64,000 bases of DNA from Monarcha castaneiventris obscurior (GCA_026261815.1 JAMPIT010000890.1:12864001-12928000), one strand, 5' to 3'; counted from the stretch's first letter, positions 1 to 13,252 are shown. Notes: generated by a model from the sequence alone, not told the origin. Translations and numbers: made by a program.

Positions 1-136
1 GTCCTGTTTATTTGAAGGTACCTGAACAAAAAAATCAGGTGTCACTTACCCTTGCAGTCACTTACCCTCCCCAGCTGATAATAGGTTAACTTGCAACTGC
101 CATGTATAAATTTCAAGGACATCTCACTTATTCTTT

Positions 137-484
137 TTAAAGTTTGTATACAAAAATAAAGTTGCTGATATGGTGGACCTGTGAGGGTGCCAAAGTCTGA
201 GCTTTGCGGTCACACATTGCAATGTCTTCCTGTTCCTGGCTTTTCTTCTGGCCTTTAGAATTCATCTCTTTCTGCTCTGTTCTGTAGCCTTCTATTGCCT
301 TTTCTTTATATATGTAGATTTCCTCAGGCTGAATCTTACTAGGATCCTGTGCCATGAAGTAAGCTTTGCAGTGTTATTGTGTCTGTGGTTACTGATGCAA
401 ATTTGGGTTAGGGTTGTACACCTGTTCTTCCTTGGGGAAATGCTGAGCCTCTTGGGCTCTGCACTGGATGTTTTCAGAAGTTGC
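137..484 (-). pseudogene. decayed coding-like segment with in-frame stops
   Basis: Reading the minus strand from about 484 down to 137, one frame is open except for two stop codons near the middle. It has a hydrophilic, protein-like composition on both sides of the stops. Before them is a stretch containing HFPKEEQVYNPNPN. After them comes AYFMAQDPSKIQPEEIYIY, then a Lys/Glu/Gln-rich tail that ends at a stop at the low-coordinate end. Continuity of frame through two stops suggests a processed pseudogene or old exon rather than chance, but I do not recognise the parent protein. No poly(A) tail or flanking duplication is evident. It could also be a chance open frame. Confidence 0.3.
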
Positions 485-2857
485 ATCAGCTTAATTTGGG
501 TGATTTAAGATGAACTGGTGCAGAGCGCTTATGAATATGTTTGCTTAAGAATGGCTAAATTTAAAATAAATTCCCTCGGGATTACTTTAGATTTAGCAGT
601 AATTTGAAATCTTAAATGGAACATATAGAGTTGGATTCAGTTTTTCAGGTAAGACATAAGTGTATTGTGGCTGAAACTGGGAAAAAAGTTTGAAGTACAA
701 ATAGTGATTAACTGTATCTTCAATTACAGTAAGATTACTTTGATGGTGGAAGAGATGGATATCAAAAAAGAAATCAACGAAAGTGAACTAAAAACCCCAG
801 GAATATTTAAGCTGTTTTTTCTAATCCCCCATCTGAGAACTTACAAACTGCCTGCAGCAATTTATGATCACTGGTTTTCCAAAGGTCCTCAGGCAGTTAG
901 TAATGTTCTTAGTGAAATACGTTTCAGAGGCAGGTTTACCTGTTAGTTATCATAAACCAGTATGGCCCATGTAAAGTTCTGTAACTTCTATGCATATGGG
1001 AAAGAAAATCTTTTTGCCTAGACTGCCTGTTGATATCTTAGGCCTGTGTCAGTCTTGCTGCTACTGTAAACTTAAATATTCCATGGATGAAGTTTTAAGT
1101 ACTAATATGGACTAAATCCATATAAATAAAAAAGCCCAATATTAGTACATTTATTCAGTTTCTGTCTTTATGCAAGTTCTGATAGAAAAGTGTCACTATG
1201 AGCTATCAAAACTTACTGGAGTTTGCATTTGTAGTGTCTAACTTAGAGAAGGATGGGTTTTTGTTTTGCTAGATGATACATTGATGACTTTTTTTGTTTG
1301 GTTGGTTTTAGTTACGCTTTTTTTTTTTAATCTGAGTTAACTATAAAATAAATGGGAGTCTTTAATCCTATTAGAGTGTAGAAATCTGCCCAGACTCAAA
1401 GAACAAGCCTCTGGTAGAGCTTGTCTAGAACCTGGGTCTTTTAAGACCTAGCTTAAAGCCCTAAGCAAATGGGAATGGTTTTCATTTCTTGAAGTATTAT
1501 TACAAGTATTTTGGCATATGTTACCTCCCCAGAAAATCTTTAATAGAACACTTGCATGTGTAAAAGTCCTTTATTAAGAAGTCACCTGCTCTCACTACTT
1601 GTTTTTTTATGTTGAAATATGTTTGCATTTTCTAATTTTTCTCTTTTTAGAGTGTGTATTCTGGTTAGCCTCCTAAGATCTTAAACTCTTGTGTGATGAG
1701 TGTTGAATGACCTCTCACAGTTCGTTTCAGTCATGTGAAATGTACATAACAGTGACAAAATGTTTACTTATGCACACACCCAAGTTCCTGCTTATGTCCA
1801 CTCAAGTGCTGGACAATTGGTTAGTGGAGCAGAGCTAAATAAGGAGACAGTCTCCAGACTTTTTTTCCCAGTTTCAGCCATGTTATGCTTACATCCTATC
1901 CAAGAAACTGAATTCAACTCTGTATGCTCCATTTAATATTCCAGTCTACTGTTAAACCAGAAATAATGAGACAGCCTGCTTATTTAGGTGACATAATTTG
2001 CTGAAGAGAAGCAGCAGTAGAGAAGGTCATGCCTCATAGTCATTAATTCTGTCTTTCATCTGGAGGGCATGATATAATTCTATAGCTTGTTGATAGTTCT
2101 AGTATGCTTCTACAGTAATTACAGTTTATTTGATTATTTTTTTAATTTCTTTTTTACTTCCCCAAAGCAACCTTGTAGATGGGAAACTGCACTTGCTCTT
2201 TGTAGATGCTTTATGCCAAATACCGCTGCCCATGTCTTGATTTGAGACTGAGCACAAACTATATTGGAGCAGGCTGCTCCCATCACTGCAGTTGCTTCAA
2301 AAGGACATCTTAAAAACTGTAATGCTGTGTTACTGTCTTAACAGTGCTAAGACAGTGCTTAATGTAGAATTCTGTTTCATCTTCTGCCAGTTATTCTGGT
2401 TCAGATTTACGGACTATGATTTCAGTAAAAAATCAAAAGCATTTAAACTGAAATTCTGAAAGCACTGTTTTGTTTTGGTGGGATTTTTTTGTGTAATACT
2501 GAGAGAAATTAATTCTTAGTACTCTAATTTGTATTAGTTCATAAGTGCTGTTTTTTTTCTGGTAACTTTTTCAGGAGTGTGTAGAAACTACCAATATGTC
2601 GTAGCTTAGAAAGTTAACTCATGTTACTTTTAGTTCCTGTGTTATTAGGAGCCTGACAAAAGTCCTACCAAAGCTTGTGGTTTTTCCTGTTTTTATAATA
2701 CTGTACTAATCTGTAAGGATGCAAGGTAAGAGTTCCTTATAATGCCAGTCTCAGAACCATGAGCTTGCCTTCATTTGATTTTACTCAGATTTTGTATATT
2801 AGTTTGAGTATCACTTGACAAGAGTTCATTCTTGTCTTCTGGCATACCATTTTGCCC

Positions 2858-2886
2858 TTTTAGAGGCCAAAACTTGGCCTCTAAAA
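2858..2886. repeat. perfect 13-bp inverted repeat with 3-nt loop
   Basis: The left arm TTTTAGAGGCCAA at 2858-2870 and the right arm TTGGCCTCTAAAA at 2874-2886 are exact reverse complements, separated by AAC. The structure can form a hairpin on either strand. No coding or RNA-gene context was recognised around it. Confidence 0.85.
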
Positions 2887-5800
2887 TTAGTCTCTTATTA
2901 ATTTATAAGTAACAATTAATACACTTGCTTCAGCTGCAGTTACTGAAATGCAGATGCTATGTTTTTCACAGAATTGTTTGCAAATTCCTTTAAAAGCATG
3001 AGTGTACTTTGCACACAGCTATGGGAATGATCTTGAAATTTTTGGGGAAAAAAAATCAACTCTACTTGATGTGGAAAATGTGCAAGAAAGCTAAACGTGG
3101 TCCTCCAAAGTAAAACTGGTTATTTCCATTCTGTGAGAGAGTGCATTGGCTGAAATGATTTGAATCCTATTATTGACTATTAAAAGTGCTTCTGCACTAA
3201 CATAGAAAAACAACACTCCAGTGTTTTTGTTTTCCTAGAAAATTTTTAACTTTCATGATGGACTTCAGTCTTGAGAGGAAGGGCTGTGGCATCCTATTTG
3301 GCTCTGGAGCAAGCATTGCTCCTTCCAAGGTGCCATAGTGACCTTAGAAGTTAATTTGGAAGTTAATATTAAGGCAACTTACTGAAGAGTTTAGTGTTAT
3401 GGGTTTAAACTTCTGTCCTCTGCAGTGATTGTACCCTGAATTTTCAGATTATTCAGAATTCATCTTCTTAGCAATAACTATGACCCAGAAACTGAATGCT
3501 ACACTTGCTACACAGCTGAATGGCAAGTGCTTTCCAATGAGAATAATTTTCTTGTCAGCCTTTGTTTTGTCTTCTGCAGTGACCATGATCATTGCCATCA
3601 TCTTCCTCTGTGCAGGTCTTAAAAAAATGGCTCAGCTATTTCCATATGTGCAAACAGGCATAAGTGTTACAAGTAACATTTCTTCATCCGTCTGTTTGGA
3701 ACAAATTATGTGAAGTAGAGTAGAATAATGTGTATCTCTCTGTAAAGTCAGTAACTTGTACTGACTTTTAAGAGTTAAGATGGATGAAATAAATCTTAGC
3801 TGACCAACAACATCGCAAGGCACAATACCTGTCAAATAGCAAAGCTCAGGTAGTTGGGCTAAATAATTATACTTCTTCCTCTAAAAGTATTTTCTTTGAT
3901 ATGAAGTGTTTGGGGTTTTTTTAAAGCATAGTTGTACAGATTGCAGGCAGTTTATGCTTTCTTGTGTACATTACTTCCTAGTTGCTGGACAATCTGAACA
4001 AGGTAAGCTGCATGGCTCAGTTTTACTGTGCAGAATGAATGTTCCCATAAAAAATTTCTGGTTTGGGTTTTTTTTTTCCTTAATTTGCACTAAGAGAAAG
4101 CTTAATATAAACTCTTAAACATCATACATTTTGACTAAACTCACGTTTGAGCAGCTCGGAATGGAATGACTGAATTTAAAATGGGATACTATTCCCCTTC
4201 AAAGGCCAGGAGGGCAGACAAGAGTGGCAGGAAAGCAGAAGCTCTCTGTTGTGTTATGCTGCATTAAGGGCAAACACTAGAACCATGTTCTTTTACCTTA
4301 CCCACAACTCCTTTTGAGTGTGCATGCGTATGTGCTCTCTTCCTGTTCTCCCTCTGCATCCTGTGGTAGTAGAATCAGGCACAAAGCTTTTAGCACAGCA
4401 AGCCTTTCTAGAACATGTGATAGAGGCAACACAGCTTAGTCAAAATCTGACTGTGATTTGTGTAGCATGCAGAAAAAGTTCTTTATTATCAAAGTCCCTA
4501 CTGCAGTTACAAGGATGACTACAGGAGGAATATTGTACTTAGGCTTCCGTAATTTGCTCAAAGAACCATTATCTTGATTAATCTTCCATAACGCTATTAC
4601 AAAGATGCTTCTGATTTTAATGGTTTGTATTGCTCAGCAGGTTTTAGACTGATATTACATAGCTTATGATTTGGTCATGCATTGATGAGAATGTAACATG
4701 AAAAATGTACTGACATATTTATAGTGATATTCTATAGTGTTTTCAATTAGAATCAGAAAAAGGCTTTCTTCTTTCATCAAAAGGTTTGTAAACTGCAGGA
4801 CGGTATTTTTGGTACTGTGTATTTGTAATAGTGTGATTCAATGGAGTAGAAGACAGTCTTGGTGGACGGAAAATGTATTGTTATTTAGGATGATGTTTTT
4901 GTCAGGTCCCTATTATGACTGTTTTAAAACATTGTTTCCACACCTCTCATCTCCTTTTTTCATGAGTCCTATAGGTCTAGGACAGTTCAGAGGTTGAGTT
5001 AAAGAGCAAAGACAGCCTGTGCTTATCTCCTTCCCCACCCCAGTTCTGTCATTTTATACTTCCAGCTATGTGAAGTGGAAGTACATGTACAGAGAAAGTC
5101 CACTTATAATTTCTTGGGCATTGTTTGAAATATAGAATGGCTGCTGATTGATATCTTCTGTGTCTCATCATCTTTGACACATGGTCATTATGAGCAAAAT
5201 GTCGGAGTTTGAGAGAACAGATTAAGATGTTTCACCTGAATCAAGTTTGTTTGGGGAACTGAAGGTGTGTAAACCAGATGTACCCATGAACTGAAACACA
5301 CCTTAGCTCAGCAGATCCTTCTCCTCCTTCCTGTAGAAGTCAAGGCACCAAAACGAGTCAATCAGTTTTGGCCTGATGTTTAATGTACAGCCTGATATAA
5401 CATAAGTCTAGCCCTGTCTGAGAGGACCTTTGTGTCTGTTCAGACAGGTCTGCCTCTTACCCAGGCAGCACCCATGGAGTGATTGCCCATGAGATACGTT
5501 TGCAGATAACCAAGCTGTATGTCAGATGTTCATGCTAGTACCTGTCAAAGAACATGTAGCTTTTTACCTAACAGTTACAGCTCTAAGGGTCTGTGGGTGT
5601 GTGAGCCCCTTGTCTTGTGTTCTTCTGCCTCCTGTATAGTGGTTTGGATAGTTAGACTGAACAGTACCTGTTCCAGTAGGGTTTTTTATTTGGTGTTTGT
5701 TGGAAGGGTTTTTTTGTCATTTGTTTATTGTTTTGTGTTTGTTTTTTCAATTGCCTGCTGTGAAGTCTGCACCTTAGCTCAAATGTTGGGGGTTTAGTGG

Positions 5801-8800
5801 CAATTCAGGTTCTTCCTGGAAAGTGTCTCAGCATGTGTGTATGAATATTCAGTGTTCTGGTGTTGGAATATGCTTAAGGAATTTTACTACAAGTTTTTGT
5901 CCTGGACACTTCAGGTGATTGTCCTGACTGACTCCTTGCAGAATAAGAGATCACAGTTTATGCTCTTGTCCCATAGAAGCAGAATTGAACGAGTGTCAAT
6001 TCTATTTAAATCTGTTTTATAAATTTTACTGTCAGACGTGAGGAAACTTTGGGAAGCTGATAACTTTTTCTGAACTATCCTTTTTAGATTAGGGTACTTA
6101 CTCTGTTGGAATTGAACTATTAAACTTCATAATTGGAGTGTATTCTGTAAAGCTGTCTCAGGAATGTAGCAAAATGTAGGGTTTGGCAGATGCCTTCATT
6201 CTAAAGATGTGGCACTTCTTTTTTGCATCAGACCCACACATCTGAGTATTCAATACTTAAGGCAGCTCACAATGTGCATTATCTGAAAAGGCAATCAGAT
6301 TTGTTCAGAGGTTGGACCTGTTTTTTGGGCTGACTTGTTTACAGTCTTTGCTGGAATGTAACACTGCTGTGTATAAAACCTGTTTCTTTTGTGTTCTTTA
6401 TTTTGCACGAGATACGGAGCTCATCTGGAAAGTTTCAGAGGGGAATAATATACGTACTGTAGGGCATAGATTCTCATCTGAAGGTCTTAAACTGTGAAAT
6501 TCTAACTCAATTTGTGTCTTACACTAGAACAGCATTTTTCATTCCTTGTGTTAAAAGACTTTTTTGATAGTATGTTTACTTTTTTCAAGTCAAAGTATTA
6601 GGAGGGAGGGAAAATAGATCTGCTCTGGGATTTCTTTTGTTCTTCACCAACAAAACCTACCAATGCTGTAGGTTACCTACCCTGTAACTTGTGATCCACT
6701 GTCTTTGTTTATACGGATATACAATACAGATAACTGCACTTCATGTGGTTAAATAAAATTAACACCGGCCTTTCATAAAAGTTAAAAATGCATGGCCTAG
6801 ACTGTTTGCATGAGCTAACTAATTAATACTTCTGCACTGGGAGTGGAACAGCTTAACATGGGCTGGGCCATGCTAGTATCCCAGCTTGGCTTCTCCTTCC
6901 TTATAAATAAAGTATGCCTTTTCTGGGTGGCAGCTTTTATGGCTAGTCCTGAACCATCCCCATCTTTGTATGTTGTCTTGAAAAAGCAGTGTTAAGAGAT
7001 TCCCTGAGCTGGGATTGGTATGGAATGTTTCAGGCCATGTTCTTGGTCTGCCCCAGCTGTCATTAACATCTTAGCACACCTCGTGCGTTATGGTTGTAGC
7101 CTAATGTAATGTGGATTTTTTTGATTTCTTCCTAGCTGGCTTGCATTAGTCTGGAAGGCTGCTGCCTCCCTGCTCTGCATACCTGTGATTGCTCCTGTGG
7201 AGGTGTTTCTTGTTATACAATGTCTGTCATGCGAGGTGTGGTGTTCATGTGTTTAATATTGTCCTTGTCATATGACTGTTCTGTGCTTCAGTTGTGCACC
7301 TTTGAAAGGGTGAAGTTACCCACCTTTTAAAGTAGTGCCCAAGTGCAACTGACACGGGGACCTTCTAGGATAAATCCCTGTGAGGCTTCTCTTCATTCCC
7401 TTTGCTGTCTCTCTAGAGCAGATTTGAACTTAGGGCAGTTTTGGTGCCACTGATACTTGGATGTGCTGTCTTATTCCTGGCGAGATGATACTCACTCAGA
7501 GGAGAGTAGCTGAGAGCAAAGGCCCATGCAGTGGCTCTAGCTGCAAAATGGCCATGCAGGAGCAGTTCCTGGAACAGCTGATTTTAGCAGAGGCTGTGTT
7601 GTGCAAGCCCTTGTGCTGGCCTGTGTTTAGCTAGGTGAGTACCTTAAAAAATGGCCTTGGTTGCTGTAGTGCTATGTTAATGAAAGCTCTTGAAATCCAA
7701 GCCACTATTGTGTCTAGATTTCAAGTTATGCTCTAGACAACAATTCTCTCAGATAATGCCAATTTGTCCTAAATTTAGAACGTTACTTATAAAGCCAGAA
7801 TGTGATCTGTCCTTGCTGATAGATGCAGATCTCTTGACATATTTGGTATTTTTGAGGAAAACTTACGCAAGAGCGCAGCAGAAATAGTAGTATGTAATAA
7901 GATAGTGCCCTCCTTCATGGAAAAAAGACAGTTGGTAGACCAGAATAATTGTTATTACTGTGCCCTAATTTTGCCACATTCTGCATTCTCTTCTTTTAAA
8001 ACTGATTGGTACTATTTCCAGCTGAACACTTAGTTCTGTCCTTAGATTTTTGTAACTGACCACATGGAATTAGTTGATTCACCTCTTACTTACTGCACAC
8101 CGTGGTTACTTAGCACCCATTCACAACATCGCTGGTCTCAGGGAGTCTAGAGATGAGACTTACTTTGACTTAAACAGTTCTGTTGGCTGCAGTTCTGACC
8201 AGGGAACAGTTTATAGAATCTGTTTGTCCCTCCACATTTCAACTAGTCTATGTGGCACCTCTTTGGCCTCCCTTCCTCTTCCCAAATCAATGTGTATATA
8301 GATGTCTGCTGGACATCGGGATAAGAATGCCATAAAATGCTTTTTGGATAATTTTTATAAAATGCTTTCTATTTTAAAGTTAGCTTTAGAGTTCTAGGAC
8401 CTCCCATGAAAATGTGACCAAGAATTATGATACACGTTTGGAAATAAATTTTTCCGAATGTCCTTCCTGAAACAACTTTCTTGATCACACACTCTTTACT
8501 TCTGTCCCAAAAATTTTCATGGACAGTAAGACAAAGGTCAGAAGTGGTCCTGGTTTCCAGCTTGTGGATTTTTTTGTGGAAATAGTATCTTGACTCAAAA
8601 TTTAAAATGCCAGTAGTGTTACTTAAATGAAGAAATAGAAAATAAATTATGTTCAGTGCAGCAAACTGTGCAGCTAGTATTGAATGCCATTTAGCAGGCA
8701 GTTTGATTGGCCAGCTTGTATTTCTACTTCACATTCAGGCTTGATTGGTTTGAGTGATCATTTGCTTGCCTGTACTTCTAAAGATAACAGGTTCATTGAG

Positions 8801-10249
8801 GACCGGAAGCTTTCCTTGAGTACAGCATGTAGCTGAAGGTGTGGGAAGTTGTTCCTTGACGTATGTGATGATACAGTGTAATATAAATCATTCCCTGTAG
8901 ATTGAGAGTCACCTCAGTACTTTCATGACAGGTTTTACCAACTGGTAGGATAAGATCAATATAATTTCAGTCATTAATGTAATCTGTGCCTTTTTAGTTA
9001 TGTTGTGTGTGCATGGGCAAGATGTAGGTGTTTTAAAGCAGTTGTGTGATGTTACAGTGTGAGACTCTTAATGATGGCTTTTTAGGAACAATGCTGAAGA
9101 TGCTATTCAGCTGTTTTCTTGCAGAAATAGTTTTAGTCTTGCAGTTTTAGTAACTGGGAATTTGAACATCACCAACTTCCTTCTTTAAATCCTTTCTGAC
9201 TAACTTGGTTCTTTAAATCCTTTTTAAAAGCTTTTAAAAAAGCAATGGAATTCTCAAACTATTAGGTGAAAAGGGGAAGGCAAATAAATGAAAGCATTGC
9301 TGTGAATGGTGAAAGCCTCTATGCTGAGTCTCGTGAGCAGCTTGGCATAAAGAAATTTCGTTATTGCCCTGGTGTTCAATCCAGGGTTGTTCTTACTGAA
9401 GGCTGCAGTTCAGCAGGGAGTAATGAAGAGATGTTTGAATTATTTTGGAGATGTTTAGTTAGGTTCTTAAATAGTAGCTCTGTGAGGGGCAGTAAAAACA
9501 CATTTATAGGATTCTTGGCCTCTTTTTGTGACCTCTAGGGTGAGGCTAAAATGGAGATAGCAAAATAACTGGGAAAGGTATTACAGAAAGGTTTTAGATT
9601 ATAATTATTATTTTCCACTGCTGTCCCACTGTTACAATCCTCTCAGAAAATTTATTAAAAAATGATACCCTGTGTTGTGGGGAGATAGTTTGCCAGGCAA
9701 GAGAAGTGATTATCCTAAGGAAGTGAGTGTTCTGTTCATCAGTCTGTGGCAGAAACAAAAATGAAGAAGGAAGTGTTGAAGTGCATAGTACTTAAGTGCT
9801 TAGTATTTGAAGTTAAACAGTGTCTTCCCTGAATTAAATAATATAAAAAGGAAATGTTTTTTCTTGTCAGCATAATGTGGAAAGTATTTTCTTCTATTAA
9901 TAGAAAGCTTTGAGCTAATGGAATACTTGTTCAAGTTTAAAGAAAACCATGGGACTGCATTGGAAGCTTAGGTTGTGATGCCATTTTTAACTGTGTAGTG
10001 TTTGAAGCTGGTGTGTAGAACTTCAGTGGAAAACCCAGTTACATATAGGAAGCTTGATATAATTTTAGTTATTGCAAACTGGAAGCTTGAAGAGTATATT
10101 ATGAAAGGGCTCTTTGCTGCTCTTCTAATCCCCTAAGTAAATGTGTCTGGATTGATCATTGTAAATACTGAAATTGCTCAGTACTCTTAACTTCTTGGTG
10201 TTAGAATTAAATTTACCAGGTTTTAGTTCTGTAGGTGTGTCAAGAAAGC

Positions 10250-10264
10250 CGGGGGGGGGCGGGG
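10250..10264 (+). repeat. G-run (nine G, C, four G)
   Basis: An isolated homopurine run in otherwise AT-rich DNA, followed by a locally GC-richer stretch up to about 10,440. There are too few separated G-runs for a canonical four-block G-quadruplex. It is probably low-complexity sequence. Confidence 0.7.
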
Positions 10265-12131
10265 TTTAAGTGGGAAGGAAGCGTCCTAGTGTATGAGCTG
10301 GATGTAGATTTGGATGTCTGAGCCTGTAAACAAATGGCTTGAATGAGAGATCTGTGTATTCCCATCTCTGTTTGACTGGGGGTGCTGTTTGTGAGGCTGT
10401 TGCTGCTTGGTGGTAGGCGTGGCAAGAAGGTAGAGGGGAAGACCAAAATAGGGACTACATCATGTTTCTTGATGAGTTTTAGTCACTCTGTTTATTGTGA
10501 GTGGTAGATGATGTATTATGTCAGCATCATCCCCCTTAACTAATATTCATAAAGCTTTCCAGGCAACTGCATCAACACAGAGTTGAGCAAGCTGAAAGCT
10601 GTTCTTTGGGAGATGAGAGGAGAAGCTAGTCATTGATTCTTTCCTGACTGGTTTTAGCAGTGTGTAGTGAGCTAGACTGCTGTTGTTGGCATACACTCCT
10701 TGAGCCTCTGAATACTGCAAGTGTTGCTGCTATGTACAGAGTCACAATTTGTAATGTGCCAGATGAACTGAGGGATATGTGAAACCAGCTTATAGTATGA
10801 TACTAAATAGTTTTAAATGTGCTCTGTCCTAAGAACAGAGTGGGGTGAGGATTGCAGTCATGTGCTTTGCAAGGACTATTGTCTGTTCCAGGCTTTGTAA
10901 ACATGAGTTGTGAGGTATGAGCCTTTGTGTACACCTCAGTGCCAAAGTGGCTTTTCTCTGGACTGTGCAACTTGTACATGTATTACTGCCGATACTGTAA
11001 AATGCTCTGCAGATTTAAGCAATTACTGTCCTCGCACTTTAAACTTTTAGGAGGAGGGTTCTTGTTGCTGCAGAAAACACACTAGAATGTTCTCATAAAT
11101 GTGACCTCTTATTTTGGAGTTGGCACAGCTGCTTTTTGGAAGTAGCATAGGGGAAAAATTTGACAGGCATTATCTGCTTAATAATTTCTCAAATATTTTT
11201 AGGGTATATCACTAAGTTTACTGAGTATGTGACTTCCTCTTCTAGCTGCCTGATGGCTGATAAGCTGTAGCACAGTCACTTTGAAGCACACATTAGTCAC
11301 TGTGACTCCTCACCTCCCTGTACTGAAAGTGGTGACTAATCTCTGGGTCTGACTTTCCATTATGAAGTGCAACCTTTACCCTTGGTAACTAGGTGGAGGA
11401 TTTCACAAAACAGTCTAACGCATTCCTGCCTCCTATGCTGGGTCCCCCTACCTCACAGCCAATGTCTGCAACTGTGTGTCAGCTAGGAAAGATGTGAGGC
11501 ATCAGATACGCTGCTAGGCTCTTAAATCTTTAGACCTTGCTGTCTCTTTGAGAAGAACCTTGCTTTGGATAGTGGCTTTTCAGCAGTGTCTGGGAAGCTC
11601 TAGCAGAATGCAAGCATAGCAATGAGAAGCCAGCCTGCACATAAAAGCCCCAATCCAGAGGCTTATTTTGGCACTTGTTTTTGGCATTCTTTCACCTGAT
11701 GAGACTGAGGTAGTACAGTGACTTCCACGCTTTGTACACTGTTTATAATAGTCTTTTCTAATGAATAGAAGAAGGTTATGAGCCAGACACTTTTTGCAAT
11801 GTTACAAAATACGCAGTGGTAGAGCACATGTTTTGCCTTTATTCAAAAGCAGCTGATTCAGAGCTTAAATATCACTTCAGGTTAGCAGACTTTTTTGTGC
11901 AGATCCAAAATACTGAAACAGTCTCATTTTAGAGAGTATGGTTTAAGCAGGAAGGCCACCTAATCACATTTTTCTGGAGTGAAGAAGTTGTGAGGGAGTC
12001 TTTAGGCTTTAGACTTTAATGTTGGAATAACGTTTATATTTCTTTTGGCTCTTTTGAAAAGAGATTTTTAGCAATGTACGTTGACAGTGAAGGCAGCCAA
12101 CACTGTCCTGAGCTGTATTATGACTATTAGG

Positions 12132-12168
12132 ACTATGACTCCTATATATTATTATATAGGAGCATAGT
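12132..12168. repeat. near-perfect inverted repeat centred on an AT loop
   Basis: The arm reading ACTATGACTCCTATAT is mirrored by ATATAGGAGCATAGT on the same strand, apart from a one-base difference, around a short TATTAT loop. The arms end just before the CR1 fragment that starts near 12,236. It could be a hairpin-forming remnant of a small inverted-repeat element, but no target-site duplication was identified. Confidence 0.7.
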
Positions 12169-12235
12169 CATTATTTGTAGGGAAATGATTATTCCTCGCT
12201 GCTCAGTACTACCTAGGTGTGTCTAGAATTTCTGT

Positions 12236-12725
12236 TTTTTGATCCAGGAAAAACATGAACTGGCAGCAAGCCCAGCAGAGGGGCCATCAGGGTGATCAGG
12301 AGTCTGGAGCACAGGCCCTGGGAGGGGAGGCTGGGGGAGCCCGAGTTGCTTCAGCCTGAAGAAGAGCAGTTTCAGAGGTACCTGACTGCAGCCCCTTCAT
12401 ACCTGCAAGGATGCTGTCGGATCATCGGGGCCAAGCTCTTCACAGTAGTGGGAAAATGAGATACAAAGGCTGTAACATCTAATAAGATGTAGATACAGTA
12501 GATTTAACAATTAAAAAACAAGCAAAACATGAAAACAACAAAAAAACCCCATCCAGCTTTCACTGTGAGAGCAACCATGCAGTGGAACAGGCTGCATGGG
12601 GTAGTTGTGAATCTTTGTAGGCATTAAAAGTACAGCTGGATTGAAATCCTGAGTCATTGCTGATCCTGGCCAGAGGCCCAGAGAACTCCTGAGGTTTCTT
12701 CTAAGCTGAATGGTTCTGTTAGTTC
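12236..12725 (+). mobile_element. CR1 LINE 3' fragment, degraded
   Basis: The sequence follows the 3' portion of avian CR1 on the + strand. It starts with the region encoding the end of the reverse-transcriptase ORF (GGAGCACAGGCCCTGGGAG, then a segment resembling the end of CR1 ORF2). Next comes the CR1 tail with 'tttcactgtgagagcaacc', 'cagtggaacaggctg' and a terminal 'cctgaggtttcttctaagctg' followed by 'ggttctgttag'. Many substitutions and small deletions show it is old and 5' truncated. A 169-residue minus-strand open frame that overlaps it is an antisense artefact. Confidence 0.75.
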
Positions 12726-13117
12726 TGCTTGTTCTAAAAGTATATGACTGACATATTCTGAAAACACTTGTTTTAGGAAAGACTGTTAACCTGCAAGTAA
12801 AACCAACTTTGTCATATGCATGTGGATTATTTCCAGAATGAGTTACAGTAGCACTAAAAGGTAGCAAATATTTGACAGCTATTGTGATCTTGTTTCTTGA
12901 AAGATAAGGGTAGTAATAATCACAAGGAAAATCTAGGCATGTCATGGTGTCACCTTTAAAGGACATCAGACTCTTACTTAAAAATACAGTCCTTTGGAGC
13001 CTGGGGACCAAACAGTTCAAGAGTTTGAAGATGCCTTAATGCAGTTAAGGGAAACCTACTCATCAGTGTTCAAAATGATAAAAGAGTTCAAAGATACTTT
13101 CTTTCCTTGCTTGCTTA

Positions 13118-13252
13118 GTTACTGGGGCCAGGTTGGGTGGGGCTTTGAGGACTTGGTCTAGTGGAAGGCATCCCTGCTCCTGGCAGGAAGGTTGGAACTA
13201 GATGGTGTTAAAGGTTGTTTTCAACCCACACCATTCTGTGATGCTATGAATG
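13118..13252 (+). mobile_element. CR1 LINE 3' tail fragment
   Basis: About 135 bases match the CR1 3' end on the + strand: 'gggtggggctttgaggactt', 'ggtctagtggaaggcatccc', 'gcaggaaggttggaactaga', then 'ccattctgtgatgctatga'. Only the last part of the element is present, which is typical of strong 5' truncation. It lies about 390 bp after the preceding CR1 piece but carries its own complete 3' end. Two separate insertions, possibly of different CR1 subfamilies, are therefore more likely than one interrupted copy. Confidence 0.85.

Larger units (their letters stand above)
487..12235. other. non-coding stretch, likely SGMS2 5' flank or 5' intron
   Basis: About 11.7 kb of AT-rich DNA without any recognised exon, RNA gene or CpG island. 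The lack of a CpG-island promoter here fits a first SGMS2 exon that lies left of the window, as the mammalian gene has widely spaced 5' untranslated exons. Only short open frames occur and none resembles a known protein. Local features are a perfect inverted repeat at 2858-2886, T/TG-rich low-complexity tracts (for example near 5690-5750) and an isolated G-run with a flanking GC-rich patch at 10250-10264. Confidence 0.5.

Noticed and set aside
12511..13020. 169-residue minus-strand open frame
   Set aside because: It overlaps the antisense of a CR1 tail and flank, has no family resemblance, and no splice or promoter context.
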